A stretch of DNA of 64,000 nucleotides from PHAA01 sp963665865 (lineage in GTDB: Bacteria; Bacillota; Syntrophomonadia; Syntrophomonadales; Syntrophomonadaceae), in assembly GCA_963665865.2 (NCBI GenBank), contig CAXXWF010000001.1, positions 744,001 through 808,000 of the forward strand, in the 5' to 3' direction. This document shows, piece after piece, positions 45,185 to 54,473 of the stretch. Both the position numbers and the translations under genes were made by a program. Every line of letters starts with the position of its first letter. Within the stretch, counting starts at the first letter, position 1. The notes beneath the pieces are model-generated. The model saw only the letters and a program-made list of their open reading frames with translations. It made no database searches and had not been told where the DNA came from.

Positions 45185-45832
45185 GTGGTGAAAAAAATCG
45201 AACTAAATGAACGCCAAGAGAAAATCCTGGAAATCGTCAAAAACCATGGTCCTATAACCGGTGAAAGTATTGCCGAACTGCTGGAGGTAACCAGAGCAGC
45301 CTTGCGTCCTGATTTGGCCGTACTAACCATGTCTGGTTATCTGGAAGCGAAGCCCCGGGTGGGCTATACTTATAAAACCGATGGAGCTAATAACCAGATA
45401 AGAAAAATACTAAATCTGTACCGGGTTAAGGATATCATGTCAATGGCTGTGGTGGTCAAAGAAAAGTGCAGCATTTATGATGCAATTGTAACCTTATTTT
45501 TAGAGGACACGGGCACTATTTTTGTGGTTAATGATGATAATTATTTGGCGGGACTGGTATCACGCAAAGATCTCTTGAAGACCACCCTGGGTAAAGTTGA
45601 TATCCACCAAGTACCGGTCAGTGTGATTATGACCCGTATGCCCAATGTTATTACTGCTGATTGCGAGGATACTGTTGTAGAGGCAGTTAAGAAGATCGTG
45701 GAACATGAAGTGGATTCCTTGCCAGTGGTAAAACGCTTTATTGGCATGCCAGGTGAGGAAAGCTATGAGGTTGTGGGTAGGATTACTAAGACCAATATAA
45801 CTCGCTTGTTTCTAGATCTGGCCTTTAAATAA
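45185..45832 (+). CDS. HTH-CBS transcriptional regulator (CcpN/YqzB-like)
   Basis: 215 residues: N-terminal winged helix (ERQEKILEIVKNHGPITGE, RAALRPDLAVLTMSGYLEAKP) and two CBS domains (VKDIMSMAVVV and VSVIMTRMPNVIT). In Bacillus the CcpN gene precedes yqfL (ppsR) and represses gluconeogenic genes. Here it likewise precedes ppsR-ppdK, so a role in pyruvate/PEP control is likely. GTG starts at 45185 or 45188 both lack a clear ribosome binding site. TATAAT at 45143-45148 may be the promoter. Confidence 0.88.
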   Translation: MVKKIELNERQEKILEIVKNHGPITGESIAELLEVTRAALRPDLAVLTMSGYLEAKPRVGYTYKTDGANNQIRKILNLYRVKDIMSMAVVVKEKCSIYDAIVTLFLEDTGTIFVVNDDNYLAGLVSRKDLLKTTLGKVDIHQVPVSVIMTRMPNVITADCEDTVVEAVKKIVEHEVDSLPVVKRFIGMPGEESYEVVGRITKTNITRLFLDLAFK

Positions 45833-45850
45833 TCAAGGAGGTTAGGGACT

Positions 45851-46672
45851 TTGACAAATCATTTACCGGGAGTTTTTATTGTATCCGACTCTATTGGAGA
45901 GACAGCCGAGATGGTTGTCAGAGCTGCCGCCAGCCAGTTCAACTCGGGAAGCATGGAAATCAGGCAGATCCCCAATATTTCAGATAAGGCTACCATTGAG
46001 GAGATCGTCCATCAGGCAGTAGAAAACAAATTTATGATTGCCTATACGCTGGTTCTGGATGAACTGGCGGAATTCCTGCGACAGGAGGCGGCTGCAGTCG
46101 GAGTGGTATGTGTTGACATTTTAGGACCTATTATTGCTGCGTTTGAAGAAGCCAGTCATCTGTCCCCGAAACGCGAACCCGGCTTGTTGCGTAAGGTCGA
46201 CGAAATGTATTACCGTCGGGTCGAAGCAGTTGAGTTTGCCGTGCGTTATGACGACGGCAAGGATCCGCGCGGCATAGCGCAAGCGGACATTGTCCTGGTT
46301 GGAGTTTCGCGCACTTCCAAAACCCCTTTATCCATGTACCTGGCCCATAAACGTATAAAAGTCGCTAATGTACCGCTGGTTCCTGAAGTTTCACCTCCTG
46401 ATGAATTATTTAAAGTGAAACGGGGTAAGGTAATCGGTCTGGTAATCAAACCCGAATTATTAAACAACATACGAACTGAGCGTCTGAAAACCCTGGGACT
46501 TACCGGGCAGGCCAGTTATGCTAATTTTGAGCGCATATTGGAAGAGCTTGAATATTCGGACAAAATAATGAAAAAATTAGGCTGTCCCGTTATTGATGTT
46601 ACAAATCGTGCGGTGGAAGAAACAGCCAGTAAAATATTAGAAATCTACTATAGGAGGTTAAGTAATGTCTAG
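45851..46672 (+). CDS. ppsR: PPDK regulatory protein (kinase/pyrophosphorylase)
   Basis: 273-residue DUF299 enzyme that phosphorylates and dephosphorylates pyruvate phosphate dikinase on a Thr near its catalytic His. Seen: FIVSDSIGETAEMV at the N terminus and the P-loop-like GVSRTSKTPLSMYLA. TTG start at 45851 with AAGGAGG. Overlaps ppdK by eight bases, matching its partner. Confidence 0.93.
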   Translation: MTNHLPGVFIVSDSIGETAEMVVRAAASQFNSGSMEIRQIPNISDKATIEEIVHQAVENKFMIAYTLVLDELAEFLRQEAAAVGVVCVDILGPIIAAFEEASHLSPKREPGLLRKVDEMYYRRVEAVEFAVRYDDGKDPRGIAQADIVLVGVSRTSKTPLSMYLAHKRIKVANVPLVPEVSPPDELFKVKRGKVIGLVIKPELLNNIRTERLKTLGLTGQASYANFERILEELEYSDKIMKKLGCPVIDVTNRAVEETASKILEIYYRRLSNV

Positions 46673-49310
46673 CAAGAAATTCGTCTATCTGTTTGAAGAA
46701 GGAACATCGGAGATGCGCACGCTTTTGGGGGGCAAAGGTGCCAACTTGGCTGAAATGACCAGGATTGGTCTGCCGGTGCCACCTGGATTCACAATAACAG
46801 CGGAGGCTTGCAATGAATACCTGGCGCTAGGTCAGGAGTTTCCAGATGGAATGTGGGAAGATGCAATAGTTGCGCTTGGTAAATTAGAGGAGAAAACCAA
46901 CAAGAAATTCGGTGACCAACAAAACCCCTTACTAGTTTCGGTTAGATCGGGAGCAGCCGTTTCCATGCCAGGTATGATGGACACTATCTTAAACCTGGGT
47001 CTGAACGATGAATCGGTCCTGGGATTAGCCAATTTATCTGGCGATGAACGTTTTGCCTTTGATTGCTACCGCCGTTTTATTCAAATGTTTGGCAATGTAG
47101 TTCTCGAAATCGAACACGCTGATTTTGAAGAAATCGTGGAAAAATATAAACGGAAATTAGGACTAATTTTTGATTATGAAATCCCAGCGGGAGAGCTCAA
47201 GGAGATAATTAAAGAATATAACGAATTAGTACAAGAAAAGAAAGGCTTTAACTTCCCTCAGGATGTACGGAAACAACTCATCATGGCAATAAAAGCGGTG
47301 TTTAGTTCCTGGAAGAATCAACGCGCCATCGTATATCGGCGTATTAATAAAATTCCGGATGATCTGGGTACAGCGGTAAACATTCAATGTATGGCCTTTG
47401 GCAATTTGGGTGATGATTGCGGCACCGGGGTAGCCTTCACTCGCAGCCCATCCACGGGATCGAGTGAATTATACGGGGAGTTCCTGGTTAATGCTCAGGG
47501 CGAGGATGTGGTGGCTGGAATTAGAACCCCCCTGCCCATTTCCAGGCTAAAGGAAGGCTTGCCCTCAGTATATCAACAGTTCATTGATACCTGTGCTAAT
47601 TTAGAGCATCATTATCGTGACATGCAGGACATTGAGTTCACCGTGGAAAAAGGGATACTTTATATGCTGCAAACCAGAACTGGAAAAAGAACTGCTCGCG
47701 CAGCGGTTAAAATTGCGGTAGATATGGTAAGCGAAGGACTGATTAGCAAAGAGGAAGCTCTGCTTAGAGTAGATCCGGAACAGATTGATCAGCTTTTACA
47801 TAGACAAATTGATAATTCAGTGCAATTACATCCTATTGCGCAGGGACTGCCTGCTTCACCAGGGGCGGCCTGCGGCAAAGTAGTCCTCGATGCTGATGTA
47901 GCGGAAAAACTCGGCGAAGCAGGCGAAAAGGTAGTCTTGGTTCGCAATGAAACTGCTCCTGATGATATTCATGGCATAGTGTACTCGCAGGGAGTATTGA
48001 CTGCCCGCGGAGGAATGACATCACATGCGGCAGTTGTGGCTCGGGGTATGGGTAAACCATGTGTCTGCGGCTGTGAAGGTATTAAAATAGATATTGAGGC
48101 CAAGCTTTTCACGGTTAATGATGTGACCGTAAAGGAAGGCGATATAATTACTCTGGACGGTGCTACCGGTAAAGTGATGCTGGGTGAGGTAGCGATGATA
48201 GAACCAACCTTGTCAGATGAATTTGAAACCCTGCTGGGATGGGCTAATGATATTAAGAAATTGGCTGTCAGGGCTAATGCGGATACACCTGAAGACGCTG
48301 TCAGAGCTAGAGAATTTGGAGCGGAGGGAATCGGTCTGTGCCGTACTGAGCATATGTTTATGGCCCAGGAACGTCTGCCGATCGTACAGGAGATGATACT
48401 AGCGGAAAACTTGGCTGACCGTGAAGTCGCCCTAGCCAAACTATTACCCTTCCAGCGGGACGATTTTTATGGGATATTGAAAGCAATGGCACCGTATCCG
48501 GTTACTATTAGGTTGTTAGATCCTCCTTTGCATGAATTCCTGCCTGATCATGAATCGCTGATGCTGGAAATTGCGGAAATGAAACACAACCAAGCCAGCC
48601 AGTATGAATTGTTTCCCAAAGAGGAATTACTTAAAAAAATCCATAAATTATCAGAAGCTAATCCTATGCTGGGCCATCGAGGCTGCCGGCTGGGGCTGAC
48701 CTATCCAGAGATATATATTATGCAGGCTCGAGCGATATTTGAAGCCATGTGTTTACTAAAGGAGCAGGGAATAGAAACTTTTGCCGAAATAGAAATACCA
48801 CTGGTAATGGATAAATTGGAATTTACCTTACTCAGGGAAGATATTTTAATGGTGTATGAAGAGGTAAAGAAGTTCAGCCAGATGGAACTGGACTTTGTGT
48901 TGGGGACCATGTTGGAGCTTCCTAGGGCCTGTATAGTGGCTGATGAAATTGCGGAACAGGCAGAATTCTTTTCTTTTGGCACCAATGATTTAACCCAGAC
49001 CACCTTTGGGTTCAGCCGGGATGATGCGGAAGGCAAGTTTATTCCGGTTTACCTGGAAAGAAAGGTTCTAAAAGACAATCCCTTCGCGGTACTTGATCGC
49101 AAGGGCGTAGGCACGCTAATGAAGATCGCGGTGGAAAAAGCACGGACAACCAGACCGGGTGTTCTCATGGGGATATGTGGAGAACATGGCGGTGAACCCA
49201 GCTCTATAGAATTCTGTCATCTAATTGGCTTGGATTATGTAAGTTGTTCTCCATATAGAATCCCAATTGCTCGGCTGGCAGCGGCCCAGTCACAATTAAA
49301 AAATAAATAA
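46665..49310 (+). CDS. ppdK: Pyruvate, phosphate dikinase
   Basis: Interconverts pyruvate + ATP + Pi and PEP + AMP + PPi. 881 residues: N-terminal ATP-grasp (GGKGANLAEM, SVRSGAAVSMPGMMDT), central phospho-His domain GGMTSHAAVVARGMGKPC (regulatory Thr-Ser and catalytic His), C-terminal PEP domain with GAEGIGLCRTEHMF and CGEHGGEPSSIEF. AGGAGG before the ATG. In anaerobes it usually runs glycolysis or gluconeogenesis with PPi saving. Confidence 0.97.
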   Translation: MSSKKFVYLFEEGTSEMRTLLGGKGANLAEMTRIGLPVPPGFTITAEACNEYLALGQEFPDGMWEDAIVALGKLEEKTNKKFGDQQNPLLVSVRSGAAVSMPGMMDTILNLGLNDESVLGLANLSGDERFAFDCYRRFIQMFGNVVLEIEHADFEEIVEKYKRKLGLIFDYEIPAGELKEIIKEYNELVQEKKGFNFPQDVRKQLIMAIKAVFSSWKNQRAIVYRRINKIPDDLGTAVNIQCMAFGNLGDDCGTGVAFTRSPSTGSSELYGEFLVNAQGEDVVAGIRTPLPISRLKEGLPSVYQQFIDTCANLEHHYRDMQDIEFTVEKGILYMLQTRTGKRTARAAVKIAVDMVSEGLISKEEALLRVDPEQIDQLLHRQIDNSVQLHPIAQGLPASPGAACGKVVLDADVAEKLGEAGEKVVLVRNETAPDDIHGIVYSQGVLTARGGMTSHAAVVARGMGKPCVCGCEGIKIDIEAKLFTVNDVTVKEGDIITLDGATGKVMLGEVAMIEPTLSDEFETLLGWANDIKKLAVRANADTPEDAVRAREFGAEGIGLCRTEHMFMAQERLPIVQEMILAENLADREVALAKLLPFQRDDFYGILKAMAPYPVTIRLLDPPLHEFLPDHESLMLEIAEMKHNQASQYELFPKEELLKKIHKLSEANPMLGHRGCRLGLTYPEIYIMQARAIFEAMCLLKEQGIETFAEIEIPLVMDKLEFTLLREDILMVYEEVKKFSQMELDFVLGTMLELPRACIVADEIAEQAEFFSFGTNDLTQTTFGFSRDDAEGKFIPVYLERKVLKDNPFAVLDRKGVGTLMKIAVEKARTTRPGVLMGICGEHGGEPSSIEFCHLIGLDYVSCSPYRIPIARLAAAQSQLKNK

Positions 49311-49333
49311 TATATGGTTCGAGAAATTATAAG

Positions 49334-49360
49334 AGGAGCCCTGATAATACAAGGGCTCCT
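49334..49360 (+). terminator. ppdK terminator, left copy of IS target duplication
   Basis: Hairpin AGGAGCCCT...AGGGCTCCT, 24 bases after the ppdK stop. The identical 27 bases recur at 50934-50960 on the other side of the IS, where the natural T-rich tail follows. This left copy is followed by the IS end, whose CAGACCGTCAAAAAA supplies no T tail on this strand. Confidence 0.8.
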
Positions 49361-49375
49361 CAGACCGTCAAAAAA

Positions 49376-49408
49376 GGCTACGTTTCAAATCTCTGAAACG
49401 TAGCCTTT
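49376..49408 (-). terminator. Transposase terminator inside IS left end
   Basis: GGCTACGTTTCA (49376-49387) and TGAAACGTAGCC (49394-49405), 6-base loop; the minus strand continues into TTTTTT. Serves the minus-strand transposase. Confidence 0.85.
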
Positions 49409-49508
49409 TAACTTGCTGGGGGAGAATAAATAAGATTTAAGGAAATTTGACTGATTCAGGATGGCTGCCATGGGTAAATATTTTGAGTAGATAGGCAACC
49501 GAGAGATT

Positions 49509-50858
49509 CTAGTAGGCCCACATGGCCATTTTCTTAAGATTCATGGCAGCGAACTTTAGCCTAATCCAGTTTCTAACCCTGGTTAAGCCTTTAAATGAGG
49601 TGTAGCGCATGGCATACTTTTCTTTGGCATCAGCAAATACTCTCTCAATGGTTTGCCCTCGTAAGCTGTAGCTTTCTTTCCCGGGCAGTGAGTGTCTGAA
49701 GTCTTCCGCCTGGCTGATATAATCCTCCCAGATATGTTTGACTACTACCTTTTGACAGTTTTTGCTGTGGGTGCATTTACTTAGTTGTGGGCATTCCCTG
49801 CAGACATCAGGGTTACTCTTAAACTCCCGGTAACCATCCCGGTTGGTGGTTGTGTAGGGCAATACCTGGTCATTAGGACATATTACACAGTTGTAGTATT
49901 CATCGTAGACGTATTCGTAAGGATGGAAAAAGCCTTTCTTGCTCATCGGTCTTTTGTAGGGCATGGAAGGGTTGCGTTGATCATCGATGATCTTCTTGCA
50001 TATCCAGGGAGTTTTGTAACCAGCATCTACGGCAACGGTTTCTACCTCGGGGAATTCCTCTACTACTTTATCGTAGACTGTATCAAATACGGTGCTATCA
50101 TGAACATTGCCTGGGGTAACCTCACAATCCAATATGTAATTTCTTTTGTCGCAGGCTACATGAGCTGTGTAAGCAAACTCTACCTTGTGTTCACCCTTAT
50201 GGAAAAGACCGCATTCAGGATCAGTAGTTGAAACGGTTATCTGTTTTTCTCCCTGGTCATCATCATCGTCTTTATCTTTTAATGGTTTCTTGCCATTTTC
50301 GATACGCTCCTGGTTGATTTCCTGCCTTAATTGTTCACCATAGATTCTGGCTGTCTTTTGAGCTAATATCTTACGGTTTTTCTTTTTGTTAGCGTTAGCC
50401 TTAACATGAGTTGCATCAATAAATATGGTGCTGGCATCAACATAACCTTTCTTAACTGCTTCGTTAAGTATCCAAGCGAATATTTTTTCAAATATCTCAC
50501 TAGGGAAGCGCGTTGCGAAAGCATAACTTAAGGTTGCGAAATGGGGTACTCGAGTAGTTAGATCATAGCCTATGAACCAGCGGTAGGCTATGTTCATATC
50601 AACCTCTTTAACGGTTTGTCTAAGTGACTTGATACCATACAAATGTTGTATTAATACCATTTTAACCAGCACTACCGGATCTACGGCTGGTCTGCCGTTA
50701 TCTTCGCAATACAGGTGTTCCACCAAATCATAGATATGGTTGAAATCCACTACCTTATCGATTTTCCTCAACAGGTGGTCTTGGGGTACCATCCCTTCCA
50801 GATCAACTACTTGCATGTTGTTTCGCAAGTTTTTCGCACGTTCCAGCATTTTCATCAC
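49509..50858 (-). CDS. IS1182-family transposase
   Basis: 449-residue DDE transposase: N-terminal DUF772-type domain (GRPAVDPVVLVKMVLIQHLYG, RWFIGYDL), DDE core with FIDATHVKANANKKK (first Asp), TTDPECGLFHKGEHK, VAVDAGYKTPW (second Asp), a Cys cluster (CRECPQLSKC), and the terminal SLRGQTIERVFADAKEKY (Glu). No frameshift seen. It is distinct from the decayed element at 14951-16582, though the same family. Confidence 0.93.
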   Translation of the reverse strand: MMKMLERAKNLRNNMQVVDLEGMVPQDHLLRKIDKVVDFNHIYDLVEHLYCEDNGRPAVDPVVLVKMVLIQHLYGIKSLRQTVKEVDMNIAYRWFIGYDLTTRVPHFATLSYAFATRFPSEIFEKIFAWILNEAVKKGYVDASTIFIDATHVKANANKKKNRKILAQKTARIYGEQLRQEINQERIENGKKPLKDKDDDDDQGEKQITVSTTDPECGLFHKGEHKVEFAYTAHVACDKRNYILDCEVTPGNVHDSTVFDTVYDKVVEEFPEVETVAVDAGYKTPWICKKIIDDQRNPSMPYKRPMSKKGFFHPYEYVYDEYYNCVICPNDQVLPYTTTNRDGYREFKSNPDVCRECPQLSKCTHSKNCQKVVVKHIWEDYISQAEDFRHSLPGKESYSLRGQTIERVFADAKEKYAMRYTSFKGLTRVRNWIRLKFAAMNLKKMAMWAY

Positions 50859-50885
50859 CCATTTAATTTTACCACAGAAAACACC

Positions 50886-50926
50886 GAACCCCCGCCAATT
50901 ATTGCGTCTTGGCGAGGGTTTTTTGA
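50886..50926 (+). terminator. Terminator inside IS right end
   Basis: AACCC-CCGCCA (50887 onward) pairs with TGGCGAGGGTT (50910-50920) and is followed by TTTT; acts on plus-strand transcription leaving the element. Confidence 0.6.
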
Positions 50927-50933
50927 CGGTCTG

Positions 50934-50968
50934 AGGAGCCCTGATAATACAAGGGCTCCTTTATTTTT
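50934..50968 (+). terminator. ppdK terminator, right copy of target duplication
   Basis: Second copy of the 27-base hairpin, here followed by TTATTTTTG, its original tail. Identical base for base to 49334-49360. Confidence 0.85.
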
Positions 50969-51378
50969 GTTATTGTTAGGGCATTTCTGTATCCAATAGT
51001 CGAACGAATGGAACGGACAATCGAGATTCATCCTACCAGGCAGCAATTCACAAAGCATCACGCTGCTTAGCTTATTAACCGAAAGAGAAACGGTAAAAAA
51101 TGGGCAGCTTTTTTCCTCGTGATTAAACAATTATTTATATTTATTTAACATATTTAAAGGAATTAGGCCCTATATTGTAGTATTAGAATATGAAGGTATA
51201 AAGTAAGATTGACTAGGTAAGGTTATTGTTAAAGTGAAGCCAAAACTTAAGGATTTATTTGCGAGATCTCTAATAGCGTTCTATAATTCTTAACCTTAAA
51301 TGGCTAAGGATTTTTTTATATAACCCACAATCTAACGTCGTGACTTAATTAATAAGCGAGGCTTGCAAGAACATATGT
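50969..51378. other. Intergenic region, AT-rich, no gene seen
   Basis: About 410 bases before the dgt promoter. No supported reading frame on either strand. It contains an AT-rich stretch (51125-51160) and a weak hairpin CCTTA/TAAGG followed by seven T near 51293-51317 that might end an unseen transcript. Confidence 0.4.
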
Positions 51379-51407
51379 TTGCCTTGCGGGTTTAAAATTG
51401 GTATAAT
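51379..51407 (+). promoter_or_regulatory. Promoter of the dgt-dnaG-rpoD operon
   Basis: TTGCCT (51379-51384), 17-base spacer, perfect TATAAT (51402-51407). The leader to dgt is about 115 bases. Confidence 0.72.
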
Positions 51408-51530
51408 ATACCTATATAAGCCAATAAATTAGAAACAGCCCTTATTACTAGTTTATATCCTAGAGTCCTGCCCAAAATTATACAACTGCACTTTAGTCGA
51501 GGGCAGTTCAGTCACAGGTGAGGTGAAATA

Positions 51531-52613
51531 ATGACAGTTAGAGAAGAAATCGAAGGACGGGAAATTTCAGGTCTGGATAAACTAGCTACTCTGGCCAGCA
51601 AGTCCGCGGGAAGGCAGATTCAGGAAGAGCCTGATCCAATTCGGACCTGTTTTATGATTGACCGGGATAGAATAGTACACTCCAAGTCTTTTCGCCGACT
51701 AAAACATAAAACTCAGGTTTTTGTAGCTCCGCCTGGGGATCATTACCGTACGCGTCTTACGCATACTCTGGAAGTCAATCAGATTGCCAAAACTATCGGG
51801 GCTGGTTTAAACCTCAACCTGGATTTGATCGAAGCTATAGCTCTCGCCCATGATGTGGGCCATACCCCTTTTGCTCATGCCGGTGAGCAAATCCTGGATG
51901 AATTAACCGGGGGACATTTCCGCCATAATGAGAATAGTATTAGAGTTTTAACTCGGGTTGAACAGCATCGGGATCGAAGTGGGTTAAATCTAAGTTCAGA
52001 AGTCCTGGATGGAGTATTGCATCATAGCGGATATGGCAAAGGCACCCCACGGGCGTCTACCTTGGAAGGGCAAGTTATTCGCATTAGCGATAAAATTGCT
52101 TATGTGCAACACGATATTGATGATGCCGTGCGGGCTGGATTATTGACAATTGAACAAATTCCCAGTGAATTTCTGGATATTTTAGGGACTACTCACAGCC
52201 AGAGGATAGCTACCCTGGTAATCGACACTATATACAATACTCGCCATCTAATAACCACTAGCTCGATTCCTTTGGTAGAACCAGGCCCGGAAACTGAAAG
52301 AGCATTGTGGGGATTACGGGAGTTCATGTTTGAAACCATTTATCGAGGTCCAGTGTGTCAGGCTGAGAGAAGCCGGGCGATGTTTATTATTGAGCATTTG
52401 TATGATTATTATAAAAAGTTTCCGGACAAAATGAGTCCTTTATTCCTGCAGATAGCTGCGGAAGAAGGAATAGAAAGAGCAGTAGTAGATTATATCTCTG
52501 GTATGAGTGACGCTTATTGTATTAGTCTTTTTAAGGATATATATATTCCCCAATCCCTGGTTCCAGAGGCCGGTCGGGTTTTTGTATCAAAAGATGACCC
52601 TACCACTTGGTGA
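51531..52613 (+). CDS. dgt: Deoxyguanosinetriphosphate triphosphohydrolase-like protein
   Basis: 360-residue HD-domain dNTPase that cleaves dGTP or related dNTPs to nucleoside and triphosphate. HD motif residues in RLTHTLEVNQIA and ALAHDVGHTPFAHAGE; KSFRRLKHKTQVF upstream is typical of the family. AGGTGAGG before the ATG. First gene of the macromolecular-synthesis-like operon dgt-dnaG-rpoD common in Clostridia. Confidence 0.92.
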   Translation: MTVREEIEGREISGLDKLATLASKSAGRQIQEEPDPIRTCFMIDRDRIVHSKSFRRLKHKTQVFVAPPGDHYRTRLTHTLEVNQIAKTIGAGLNLNLDLIEAIALAHDVGHTPFAHAGEQILDELTGGHFRHNENSIRVLTRVEQHRDRSGLNLSSEVLDGVLHHSGYGKGTPRASTLEGQVIRISDKIAYVQHDIDDAVRAGLLTIEQIPSEFLDILGTTHSQRIATLVIDTIYNTRHLITTSSIPLVEPGPETERALWGLREFMFETIYRGPVCQAERSRAMFIIEHLYDYYKKFPDKMSPLFLQIAAEEGIERAVVDYISGMSDAYCISLFKDIYIPQSLVPEAGRVFVSKDDPTTW

Positions 52614-52688
52614 ATTCTAATAGAATCTGACATTTTCTTAGAATTAAAAAGGTATTTTCCCGTCAATATAGAATAGTAGGTGAGAACC

Positions 52689-54473
52689 ATGGCGAAATAT
52701 GATGATGAGCAGAATATTCGCGAAATTGAATCCAGAATTGACATTGTGGAATTAATTTCGGAAACGGTTCAGCTTAGCCGTAAAGGCAATAATTACTGGG
52801 GTTTATGCCCGTTTCATGCAGAGAAAACTCCATCGTTCAGTGTTAGCCGGGACAAGCAGATGTACTATTGTTTTGGGTGTCATGCTGGCGGGAATATTTT
52901 CTCTTACACAATGAAAAAGAATGGTATGGAATTTAAAGAGGCCTTGGAAGTATTAGCTGGCCGGGCCGGGGTTGAAATCAATCATACCCAGGATCGCAGG
53001 ATAGTAGATAAACGTAAACAGATCATTGCCGTCAATAATGCTGCTGCCCACTATTATCATACGATTCTTGTCAGTGAACGAGGGCAGACGGCCCGGACTT
53101 ATTTGGAAAACCGGGGAATATCCCGGGAAACCATGGAGTTCTTTCAGCTCGGGTATGCCCTTGATGAATGGAATCAACTGCAGGATTATTTGCTCAAGAA
53201 AGGTTTCGCAGCTGAAATACTGACATCGGCAGGGCTCATTAAGCGTAGTGAGAATCAAAATCGTTTTTATGATCTATTCCGGCATAGAATTATTTTTCCC
53301 ATTATGCAATATAACCAGGATGTGGTAGGATTCGGCGGCAGAAGTCTGGGAGAAAGCCTCCCCAAGTATCTGAATACAGCTGAAACAGACTTATTCTCGA
53401 AACGAAATAATCTCTATGGCTTATCCTCAGCACGCGAAACAATTAGAGAAAAGAATGGTGCTATTCTGGTAGAAGGCTATATGGATTGCATTAAATTGCA
53501 ACAGTCAGGTATTAAAAATGCAATAGCTTCACTGGGAACTGCCTTAACTGAAGAGCAGTCCCATCTATTACGCAGGTACGCGGAAAAGGTGACAGTTATT
53601 TATGATGGCGATGAAGCGGGACAAAGAGAAACCCTGCGGGCCATAACAGTGCTGCGGGGAGCAGATTTGAAGGTTGAAGTAGTCAGCCTGCCACCTGGCA
53701 AGGATCCTGATGAATATATAGATTATTATGGGAAAGAGGGATTTTGGCAGTATATAAAGAATAATGAATATAGTGATATTGAATTCAAATTAAATCGATA
53801 TATTAGTGCTGCTCCTGCTCTTGATTTAGATACGAAGGTCAATATTATTAACCTGCTCAAACCAGATATCAGTGGTTTGTCCAGTGCGCTTGAGAAGGAC
53901 TTTTATACCCGGATGTTGGCGCGAAAGCTGAGGGTGGAGGAGAATATTGTTTACCAGGAGGTCCAAAAAGCGTATAATAATAAGCTCGGTAGTCAGAACA
54001 GGAATAATATTGAAATAATATGGGATAATTATAAATACGGTAATTATGGTATACAGGAGAAAATTCTGGCAGCTATGTTGAAAAACCAGACAATGTTTTC
54101 CAAAATAAAAAACAGGATTGGGATTAATTTCTTTGCGAACCCCGATTACCGGGCTTTAATTGCAAAGTATGACCAGTTGCAGGGGGATCAGGTTGAAAAA
54201 ATGAAAGATATGATTCATATCGCTTTGGCTGAAGGACTAGAATCGACTTATGTGCGAATCGCAATGCTGATGGATGAACATAATCCTGATGAAGCCAGGG
54301 AAGTGGAAGAGTTTATTATGAGGGTAGAGCAGAAGAAAGAAGAATACCAATGGCAAAAAGCTTTTGCGCAGCTAAAAACACTTGACGATACTGGGGATTT
54401 TGATTCTGTACTTACCTATATTTTGAGATTAGATAAATTATCTGACGTAACCCGGGAAGGGGGGATACTGTGA
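52689..54473 (+). CDS. dnaG: DNA primase
   Basis: 594 residues. CHC2 zinc ribbon (CPFHAEKTPSFSVSRDK, YYCFGCHAGG), then the TOPRIM core with FGGRSLG, ILVEGYMDCI and VTVIYDGDEAG, and a C-terminal DnaB-binding region. The ATG at 52689 with TAGGTGAG upstream is preferred to the GTG at 52680. Overlaps rpoD by four bases. Confidence 0.96.
   Translation: MAKYDDEQNIREIESRIDIVELISETVQLSRKGNNYWGLCPFHAEKTPSFSVSRDKQMYYCFGCHAGGNIFSYTMKKNGMEFKEALEVLAGRAGVEINHTQDRRIVDKRKQIIAVNNAAAHYYHTILVSERGQTARTYLENRGISRETMEFFQLGYALDEWNQLQDYLLKKGFAAEILTSAGLIKRSENQNRFYDLFRHRIIFPIMQYNQDVVGFGGRSLGESLPKYLNTAETDLFSKRNNLYGLSSARETIREKNGAILVEGYMDCIKLQQSGIKNAIASLGTALTEEQSHLLRRYAEKVTVIYDGDEAGQRETLRAITVLRGADLKVEVVSLPPGKDPDEYIDYYGKEGFWQYIKNNEYSDIEFKLNRYISAAPALDLDTKVNIINLLKPDISGLSSALEKDFYTRMLARKLRVEENIVYQEVQKAYNNKLGSQNRNNIEIIWDNYKYGNYGIQEKILAAMLKNQTMFSKIKNRIGINFFANPDYRALIAKYDQLQGDQVEKMKDMIHIALAEGLESTYVRIAMLMDEHNPDEAREVEEFIMRVEQKKEEYQWQKAFAQLKTLDDTGDFDSVLTYILRLDKLSDVTREGGIL

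Larger units (their letters stand above)
49361..50933 (-). mobile_element. IS1182-type insertion sequence, intact
   Basis: 1573 bases bounded by perfect 15-base inverted repeats CAGACCGTCAAAAAA (49361-49375) and its complement (50919-50933). It is flanked by 27-base direct repeats (49334-49360 and 50934-50960) that are copies of the whole ppdK terminator hairpin. Contains one full transposase gene and has a terminator just inside each end. Likely recent and functional. Confidence 0.92.
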
